5,504 nucleotides of DNA from an uncultured Actinomyces sp. (GTDB taxonomy: Bacteria > Actinomycetota > Actinomycetes > Actinomycetales > Actinomycetaceae), in NCBI GenBank assembly GCA_945949035.1, contig CAMFDH010000107.1, positions 1 to 5,504 of the forward strand. Reading direction: 5' to 3'. Made by a program: the position numbers and the translations under genes. The notes below the pieces were generated by a model. The model was not told where the DNA came from. It was given only the letters and a program-made list of their open reading frames with translations, and did no database searches. Numbering within the stretch: position 1 is the stretch's first letter; each line of letters begins with the position of its first letter. Shown here piece by piece: positions 1 to 5,504 of the stretch.

Positions 1-1
1 G

Positions 2-982
2 GTCTTATTTGCCGTCTTCGGCCTCGGTCTGGTGATCTTCACGGCTTGGCGCGGGTCCGGTGAATCACGCCGGGTTCGCCTGGTTACGGCGATGCGCCGT
101 GGTGCCATGGTGATGGTCCTGGCGGTGGCGTTTGCCGGTCCAGCTCTACCGGTGGAACAGGAGAAGGTTGTCTCCAACGTAGAGATCGTCTTTGCGGTTG
201 ACCGCACCGGTTCGATGGCAGCCGAAGACGGCCCGGGGGGAACCACCCGCCTCGATGCTGCCCGCCGAGATATTCGCGCACTGGTGGAAGCCGCCCCATC
301 CGCGAGGTTCGCGGTCGTTACCTGGGACTCATCCTCTCGGGTTGAGCTCCCGGTGACCACCGATAGCTCGGCCGTGGCTCGTTTCGCAGACAACCTACAC
401 CAGGAGGTTTCGGAGTTCTCTACTGGATCGACCCTGGACCGTCCTGCACAAACTGTTTTTGATCTGCTGCAGAACTCCGCGGAGCAACGTCCTCAGAACC
501 TGCGCTACCTGGTGGTGATCTCTGACGGAGAGTCAACGCAACAGGGCGGTGAACCCGCGGCTGAGATCCCGTGGGCGGAGGTGGCGCAGCTTGTCGATGG
601 AGGCGCTGTTCTCGGCTATGGCACCGAAGAGGGAGGGCCCATGCGCATCTTTGGTGTGGGCGGCGTCGGGGCCACGGAAGAGTACATGTTGGATGAAAAC
701 GGAGAGCGGGCGATCTCCGTCCTCGACCAAGAGTCCCTCCAGCAGCTAGCTTCGACCCTCGGGGTTCCCTTCCTCCTCAACCCGGACCCATCCGTCCTCA
801 GCCAGTTGGGGAGTGATTTCATAGAGGGGGCGGACTCTGTGATTGAGGGGCGTTCTTCGGTGGTGACTTACTGGTACCTGACGTGGATTCCGGCCCTGGC
901 GCTGGCGGCCTTGGTGGGTTGGGAGATTGCGGTCTTCACCGCCCGACTCCTGCGGCTGAGGAGGACGAATGCGCTCTGGTGA
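2..982 (+). CDS. Membrane-anchored von Willebrand factor A protein, BatA/BatB-like (5' partial)
   Basis: The reading frame is open to the left edge, and the residues before the first in-window GTG (position 32) are a hydrophobic helix (VLFAVFGLGLV). The true start therefore lies outside the window and GTG-32 is probably internal. Counting from GTG-32, a second hydrophobic stretch covers about residues 24-40. A vWA domain follows at about 50-245, and a C-terminal membrane helix with a basic Arg-rich end at about 281-311. Two N-terminal helices, a vWA domain and one C-terminal helix is the BatA/BatB (aerotolerance-type) layout. The metal site (MIDAS) is visible as D57-R-T59-G-S61, a T131/T134 pair in the STGST loop, and D165 in VISDGES. 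The family acts at the cell surface, usually beside a MoxR AAA+ ATPase and a DUF58 protein. Those genes would lie upstream and are not seen here. The exact subfamily is inferred from architecture and from the TPR-like neighbour. Confidence 0.85.
   Translation, partial: VLFAVFGLGLVIFTAWRGSGESRRVRLVTAMRRGAMVMVLAVAFAGPALPVEQEKVVSNVEIVFAVDRTGSMAAEDGPGGTTRLDAARRDIRALVEAAPSARFAVVTWDSSSRVELPVTTDSSAVARFADNLHQEVSEFSTGSTLDRPAQTVFDLLQNSAEQRPQNLRYLVVISDGESTQQGGEPAAEIPWAEVAQLVDGGAVLGYGTEEGGPMRIFGVGGVGATEEYMLDENGERAISVLDQESLQQLASTLGVPFLLNPDPSVLSQLGSDFIEGADSVIEGRSSVVTYWYLTWIPALALAALVGWEIAVFTARLLRLRRTNALW
958..964 (+). promoter_or_regulatory. Ribosome binding site inside the vWA gene
   Basis: GAGGAGG lies four bases before the ATG at 969, inside the last codons of the upstream vWA gene. 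It is a near-ideal Shine-Dalgarno sequence. It fixes the start of the next gene and supports translation from the same message. Confidence 0.8.
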
Positions 983-1892
983 TCCACGTGTTTCCCGTCC
1001 CGGCGAAGTCGGTCAGCCTTTCGGGGCCATTACGAACCCGGCTCCCCCTCCCGCTGAGCGCAATCCGCGCCTGCTGAAGTTGCTGTGGTGGACCCTGCCC
1101 GTGGTGGCGGTCCTCATTCTTGCTGGATCTGCGCTGGTGTTCCTCTGGGCCTGGAGCTCGCATGCGTCCCGGTCGGCTGTCGAGGGTGACTGGTCGAAGT
1201 CAGCTGCCAGCTACCAAAATCAGTGGGCAATATCGCGTAGTTTTCCACAGGCATGGCTTGCTGACTACAACCTCGGAAGCGCGCTTGTGGATGAAGGTGA
1301 TGTTGAGGGCGGGAGGGACCTGCTCCTGAGCGCCTACGACAGGGTTCCCAAGGCGACGGTCCAGGATGACGGCAGCATCGGAGCCTTCTCCTATGAGTGC
1401 ACGGTCCGGTTCAATCTCTCAGCCGCAACAGAGATACTGGGAGATGAGGCCGCGGCCGCGCTCTACGATGCGCGAGCTGCCGAACTCTACGAAGAGGCGC
1501 TGCGCTGGGTGGCTCCCTGTCAGGTTCAAGGGGGATCTGGACAGGGGCAAGACGGGGATCCTAACGGATCTGGTGGTAGTGGCCAGGGGGAACAGAACCA
1601 GCAGGTGAACCCAGAGATGGAGCAGGCCACCGGAGAGTCCGCTGACCGTCTCCAAGAGAAGTTGGACCAGATCAACGGCGCTGGGACTGAAGGGGGAGAG
1701 GGCGACCAGACCGATTCGGAAAGTGGTGGTAATTCCGAGGGTTCGGGGGAGTCGTCCGAGGTCAATCCCGAAGAGACCGACGCTGAGCGAGAGCGTCGAG
1801 AAGCCCTGGAGAAGAAGAACCAGGACCAGAATGAGCGGCAGCGAGAGAAGGAAGAGTCATTCGGGCGTAACCCTGGTACCGGGGGCTGGTAG
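969..1892 (+). CDS. Single-pass membrane protein with TPR-like region and low-complexity tail (BatC-like)
   Basis: The 307-residue product starts at ATG-969, supported by GAGGAGG four bases upstream. The gene overlaps the vWA gene by 14 bases, so the two are almost certainly one operon. A short Pro-rich N-terminus is followed by one membrane helix at about residues 38-62. An alpha-helical region at about 68-182 then has TPR-like spacing of small and aromatic residues (AWLADYNLGSAL, FNLSAATEILGD, LYDARAAELYEEAL). Two cysteines in it, C144 and C184, could form a disulfide if this part is outside the cell. Residues from about 186 to the end are Gly/Gln/Ser/Glu/Asn-rich and then strongly charged (about 269-296), probably disordered or coiled coil. 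TPR proteins with such a tail (BatC/BatE-like) accompany vWA Bat proteins, so a role as partner or scaffold is inferred from context. The TPR call comes from pattern only and a profile search could fail to confirm it. Confidence 0.7.
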   Translation: MRSGDPRVSRPGEVGQPFGAITNPAPPPAERNPRLLKLLWWTLPVVAVLILAGSALVFLWAWSSHASRSAVEGDWSKSAASYQNQWAISRSFPQAWLADYNLGSALVDEGDVEGGRDLLLSAYDRVPKATVQDDGSIGAFSYECTVRFNLSAATEILGDEAAAALYDARAAELYEEALRWVAPCQVQGGSGQGQDGDPNGSGGSGQGEQNQQVNPEMEQATGESADRLQEKLDQINGAGTEGGEGDQTDSESGGNSEGSGESSEVNPEETDAERERREALEKKNQDQNERQREKEESFGRNPGTGGW

Positions 1893-1929
1893 CCGCTAGA
1901 AACTGGTGTTTTTCCTAGCAATTTCTGTA

Positions 1930-2008
1930 TTGCACACAGGGTTTTCCCCAAGATATCCACAGGACACCACCAATGAACTCCATGCCCTGTGTGTAACCCT
2001 GTGGATAT
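1930..2008. promoter_or_regulatory. Cluster of DnaA-box-like 9-mers
   Basis: Five 9-mers close to the DnaA box TTWTNCACA lie within 79 bases. They are TTGCACACA (1930-1938, two mismatches), TTTTCCCCA (1942-1950, one), ATATCCACA (1953-1961, one), the reverse complement of TTACACACA (1988-1996, one) and the reverse complement of ATATCCACA (2000-2008, one). The first three point one way and the last two the opposite way. No box is perfect, and no dnaA or dnaN gene is present, so this is not identified as an origin. It could be a DnaA-binding regulatory or titration site, or an operator for another regulator of gdhA. Confidence 0.4.
1953..2008. repeat. Perfect 11-bp inverted repeat interleaved with a second imperfect one
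   Basis: ATATCCACAGG at 1953-1963 is exactly inverted as CCTGTGGATAT at 1998-2008, with a 34-base spacer. A second pair, TGCACACAGGG (1931-1941) and CCCTGTGTGTA (1985-1995), matches at 10 of 11 positions. The arms run A-B-A'-B', so both pairs cannot form simple nested hairpins. That arrangement suits protein-binding half-sites better than a terminator. Confidence 0.75.
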
Positions 2009-2103
2009 AGCTCATGCGAGAGGGCAACGGGTCGAACCGGCGCCTTCTACAGCTAATTTCCTCTCAACACCACTTTTGATTTGCGAAAAATGGACGGCCC
2101 TAA

Positions 2104-3525
<1,422 letters not shown>

Positions 3526-3532
3526 GGCAGCT

Positions 3533-3919
3533 GTGGCAGTAAGACGAATAGGGATTGATGAGGGCGAGGCGGCCTGGCGCAACTGGCGTGAGTCCGCAGC
3601 CGGTTCCACAGGTGCCGCCCGCCCCGTCATAGCCCTGGCGGTGCGTTACACCCTGCAGCTGATCTCTGATCTGGCTCCGGGGGGCGCCGTTGAGGTACGG
3701 GTGATTCCGTTTGGAGCCACCCAGATCCTCGAGGGCACCAACCATCGTCGCGGGACCCCGCCCGCCGTGGTTGAAATGTCAGCCCAGACCTGGCTGCAAC
3801 TGGCCACAGGCTTGCTGACGTGGCAGGACGCCGTGGACTCCGGGGCGGTTGATGCCTCCGGAGTCATGGCTGATCTAGGTCCTCTGCTTCCCCTTCCGGG
3901 ACGGAGCGACGGGAACTAA
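3533..3919 (+). CDS. Bacterial sterol-carrier-protein ortholog (SCP_3-like)
   Basis: This 128-residue protein resembles the actinobacterial 'bacterial SCP ortholog' family. The typical pattern is an N-terminal helix with RRIGIDEGEAAWRNW, then AVRYTLQLI, VEVRVIPFGATQILEG (about 53-68), HRRGTPPAVVEM (71-82), and TWLQLATGLLTWQDAVDSGAV (86-106) followed by SG at 109-110. The fold is thought to hold a hydrophobic ligand, but for this bacterial branch the ligand and role are unknown to me. I chose the GTG at 3533, 7 bases after the gdhA stop. The frame is open further upstream to an ATG at 3419, but that part lies inside gdhA and does not look like the family. The ribosome binding site is poor (AGGG at 3524-3527), which suggests translational coupling to gdhA. 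The stop codon interlocks with that of the convergent DUF4235 gene. Confidence 0.8.
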   Translation: MAVRRIGIDEGEAAWRNWRESAAGSTGAARPVIALAVRYTLQLISDLAPGGAVEVRVIPFGATQILEGTNHRRGTPPAVVEMSAQTWLQLATGLLTWQDAVDSGAVDASGVMADLGPLLPLPGRSDGN

Positions 3920-4197
3920 GCCTTCTTGGCCTCATCCTCAAGGGCCGGGGCGTCTGCGCCGAGCTTGGCGTCGGTACGGTACTTGGCGGTCATTCCGTGC
4001 ATGAGGTATTGGGAAGATGCCACCAGGACCGCTGACAGTGCCGAGAAGACCAGGATCGGTGCCAGCTTGCTCCCGGTGTCCTCCGAGGGCGGCTCGCTTC
4101 CAGTCGCAACTTTCCAAGCCATGGTTGCAAGTTTGGGGACAACAAACGAGGAGACAGCCATGGTCGCAAGTCCGATAATTTTCGCCTGGACGTTCAT
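3916..4197 (-). CDS. DUF4235 small integral membrane protein
   Basis: This 93-residue protein has two hydrophobic helices, at about residues 7-27 and 45-64. The loop between them is polar and acidic (TGSEPPSEDTGSK), and the tail is charged (KYRTDAKLG, then EDEAKKA). A short two-helix protein with AWKVATG ending the first helix is the pattern of the DUF4235 family, which is common in actinobacteria and has no established function. The start is ATG at 4197-4195. The ribosome binding site is weak (AAAGTGA reading toward the start). CATTAT at 4218-4213 on the minus strand could be a -10 box. The gene diverges from the lipoprotein gene at 4275 and converges on the SCP gene, with stop codons overlapping in CTAA at 3916-3919. 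The family call rests on remembered sequence pattern. Confidence 0.75.
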   Translation of the reverse strand: MNVQAKIIGLATMAVSSFVVPKLATMAWKVATGSEPPSEDTGSKLAPILVFSALSAVLVASSQYLMHGMTAKYRTDAKLGADAPALEDEAKKA

Positions 4198-4244
4198 TCG
4201 TGTTCACTTTCGATAATGGCGCAGTGACGCGCGCCAGTGAGAGT

Positions 4245-4259
4245 TTGTACCAGGTACAA
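4245..4259. promoter_or_regulatory. Perfect 15-bp palindrome in the divergent promoter region (candidate operator)
   Basis: TTGTACCAGGTACAA has two 7-base arms around a central A. It sits between the divergent DUF4235 and lipoprotein genes, 15 bases before the GTG at 4275. Size, symmetry and position suit a dimeric repressor such as a GntR or TetR type, but I do not recognise it as the site of a particular regulator. Confidence 0.5.
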
Positions 4260-4262
4260 GGG

Positions 4263-4268
4263 TAGCCT
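4263..4268 (+). promoter_or_regulatory. Candidate -10 box for a leaderless lipoprotein transcript
   Basis: TAGCCT fits the actinobacterial TANNNT pattern and ends 6 bases before GTG-4275. Transcription could therefore begin at or next to the start codon. No Shine-Dalgarno sequence precedes this GTG, in line with leaderless expression. No good -35 box is seen. Confidence 0.35.
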
Positions 4269-4274
4269 CATAGC

Positions 4275-5282
4275 GTGACTTCTGAGACCTCTACTCGCTC
4301 TGCCAGACGTGCTGACTACCTTCGACCCGTGCGCGTAACTGTCGCGGTTGGGGCCGCAGCCATCCTGCTTGCCTCCTGTACCTCCAGTGTCCCGACCGAA
4401 CCAGGTGTGACCTGGGGAGGCTTGGCGCAGAGCGGTGAGACATCTGAACTGGTGACAGTTGCGGTTCCCGAGGGTTCGATGCTTCCCCTTGACGGGCTCG
4501 AGGCCCTTTCAAAAGAGCTTTCGATTGGCTTCCGCCAGGTTGTCCTTGATCCGCCGGCGGTGGCCGAGGGCGGCCTTGAGGGGGTTCTGGAGGACGTCGA
4601 TGTGCTGATGGGTGTCGATGAGCTGTGGCTGGACACCAGCGGGGTTCAGGAAGCGCTCCACCTGACCGGCGGTGATCTGAAGGCTGTTTCCTACGGCAGT
4701 GACAGCGCCTGCGTGCTGGTTGACCGCAGTTGGTTCTCGGCGAACAACCTGGCGATTCCGAGTGAGCTGGCCGCGGTGGATCCCAAGCAGCTCGAGGGGA
4801 TTGTCGCAGCTTCCAACCCGATGGCTTCGCCCTACGCCCTCGCCCTCCTTCCCATGTGGAAGGACCACTGGAAGTCCTGGGGTGAGACCCAGGGAGCGGC
4901 GCAAGAGACACAGAGTGGGGCGGAACCCGTGACCCCGGTGGTGGCGGGCATAATTGGTTCAGTTCTGGAACCCCTGCGACACCCGAACAACCTGGGAACA
5001 GACACCCGCTATCAGGCCCTCTCGGACACGTGCGTGCAGAGGCAGGTCTCGATGCTTGCGGTTTCCACAAACCCTGAACGTTCGGTCCTGGTGGGCGAGC
5101 TAGCAGATCTACTCACTTCAGCCCGCGGCCAGGAAATCGTCGCTGACTACGCACTCGCATTCCCGCTGGGCGAGGATATTGAGGCCCAGGACACGTTCCC
5201 AGTCGAGGATATCACCGCTGGTCTGAAGAGCTGGACCAAGCTGTTTGCCCCGGTTGCACTTAGTCCAAAAGATCAGTCGTGA
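4275..5282 (+). CDS. ThiB-like ABC-transporter solute-binding lipoprotein
   Basis: The 335-residue product has a lipoprotein signal peptide: a basic n-region (RR, RPVR), a hydrophobic core at about residues 21-32 and lipobox LASC with C35 as the lipidated residue. The mature part resembles thiamine-type (ThiB/TbpA) periplasmic binding proteins in order. DVDVLMGVDELWLDTS (107-122) corresponds to the family's 'VVFGVDNTFLSRAL' segment. YGSDSACVLVDRSWF...IPSEL (140-165) and IVAASNPMASPYALALL (176-192) match the hinge and second lobe. LSDTC (249-253), TNPERS and a late FPL motif (296-298) match the C-terminus. The region between about 200 and 245 lacks the usual GW..AY ligand motif, so thiamine as substrate is doubtful. 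No permease or ATPase gene is adjacent in the window. GTG-4329 is an alternative start giving a shorter signal peptide. The gene diverges from DUF4235 and overlaps the convergent DUF4921 gene by 23 bases. Confidence 0.7.
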   Translation: MTSETSTRSARRADYLRPVRVTVAVGAAAILLASCTSSVPTEPGVTWGGLAQSGETSELVTVAVPEGSMLPLDGLEALSKELSIGFRQVVLDPPAVAEGGLEGVLEDVDVLMGVDELWLDTSGVQEALHLTGGDLKAVSYGSDSACVLVDRSWFSANNLAIPSELAAVDPKQLEGIVAASNPMASPYALALLPMWKDHWKSWGETQGAAQETQSGAEPVTPVVAGIIGSVLEPLRHPNNLGTDTRYQALSDTCVQRQVSMLAVSTNPERSVLVGELADLLTSARGQEIVADYALAFPLGEDIEAQDTFPVEDITAGLKSWTKLFAPVALSPKDQS

Positions 5283-5504
5283 CCGTGGTTTCGGAGCCGA
5301 TCGCCATCGGTCCAATCAAGCCCTTCTGACGCAGGTCCCGCATCCTCTTGACGACCCGTCTCTGGACGCGCCAGGGGTCGATGGTGTTGAGGTAGATCCG
5401 GCTTCCACCCTCAAAGCCCGCCAGTGTGGAAATACGCCACTTGACGAGGATGCGCCAGCGCATCGGAATATTCACCGATGGGGGACGGTAGTACCACTCT
5501 TCGT
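5260..5504 (-). CDS. C-terminal end of a DUF4921 (HIT/GalT-like) protein (5' partial)
   Basis: The last 80 residues of a gene read in from the right edge and end at TAA (5262-5260). The segment contains EEWYYRPPS, then PMRWRILVKWRISTLAGFEGG, RIYLNTIDPW, a basic helix with RRVVKRMRDLRQKG, and a GPMAIGSE end. I recognise this order as the C-terminus of the actinobacterial DUF4921 family, proteins of roughly 400 or more residues often annotated as galactose-1-phosphate uridylyltransferase-like. That suggests nucleotidyl transfer on a sugar phosphate. The catalytic part lies outside the window, so activity cannot be judged. The frame continues without a stop to the window edge, and the in-frame GTG at 5475 is an internal codon, not the start. 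The 3' end overlaps the convergent lipoprotein gene by 23 bases. Confidence 0.75.
   Translation of the reverse strand, partial: EEWYYRPPSVNIPMRWRILVKWRISTLAGFEGGSRIYLNTIDPWRVQRRVVKRMRDLRQKGLIGPMAIGSETTVTTDLLD

Noticed and set aside
1241..1249. Perfect DnaA-box 9-mer TTTTCCACA
   Set aside because: It lies alone within the BatC-like coding sequence. A single 9-mer is expected by chance and no cluster surrounds it.
1895..1919. Hairpin after the BatC-like gene as an intrinsic terminator
   Set aside because: The stem is only five pairs plus a bulged A/T extension, and no T-run follows it. It is too weak to call.
1526..1960. Minus-strand open frame (144 codons) opposite the BatC-like tail
   Set aside because: It mirrors the low-complexity tail as Ser/Pro/Trp-rich sequence, has no ribosome binding site, and does not resemble a protein family.
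1993..2008. GlnR-type site (GTAAC-N6-GATAT) upstream of gdhA
   Set aside because: Only one half-site matches well and the second matches 3 of 5 bases. No second a-b pair is found at the expected spacing.
1930..2008. Chromosomal replication origin
   Set aside because: No dnaA, dnaN, rpmH or similar origin neighbours are present. The boxes are all imperfect and few, and no long AT-rich unwinding region is seen.
4291..5070. Long minus-strand open frame (259 codons) opposite the lipoprotein gene
   Set aside because: The product is Pro/Arg/Ser-rich with no recognisable family. It is the antisense shadow expected from high-GC codon use. The plus-strand frame has a lipoprotein signal and family motifs.

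Overview
The window is high-GC, densely coding DNA. Its gene families point to a Gram-positive actinobacterium, probably from or near the Actinomycetaceae. The supporting families are a bacterial SCP-ortholog protein, a DUF4235 membrane protein, a DUF4921 C-terminus, a lipoprotein-type solute-binding protein, and GTG starts with purine-rich ribosome binding sites. The taxon is inferred from gene content and not proven.

Layout. (1) Positions 1-1892 hold the 3' end of a Bat/MoxR-type locus. A membrane-anchored von Willebrand factor A protein (5' end cut by the window edge) overlaps by 14 bases a single-pass membrane protein with a TPR-like region and a low-complexity Gly/Gln/Glu tail. (2) Positions 1893-2187 are the only sizeable non-coding gap. 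It holds interleaved inverted repeats made of DnaA-box-like 9-mers, then an AT-richer stretch and the gdhA ribosome binding site. (3) Positions 2188-3919 hold gdhA (NADP-type glutamate dehydrogenase) followed after 7 bases by a small sterol-carrier-like (SCP ortholog) gene, probably co-transcribed. (4) On the minus strand, 4197-3916 encodes a small DUF4235 two-helix membrane protein whose stop codon interlocks with that of the SCP gene. (5) Positions 4198-4274 are a short divergent promoter region with a perfect 15-bp palindrome. (6) Positions 4275-5282 encode a ThiB-like solute-binding lipoprotein that looks divergent in its ligand-binding half. (7) On the minus strand, 5504-5260 is the C-terminal end of a DUF4921 (HIT/GalT-like) protein, whose 3' end overlaps the lipoprotein gene by 23 bases.

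The genes fall into unrelated functional units: a cell-envelope vWA/chaperone-like complex, ammonia assimilation, envelope proteins and sugar-nucleotide metabolism. I see no mobile element, CRISPR array, tRNA, rRNA, or defence or toxin system, and no convincing new multi-gene system. The items most worth a second look are the DnaA-box-like cluster upstream of gdhA, the palindrome at 4245-4259, and the altered ligand-site region of the ThiB-like protein.
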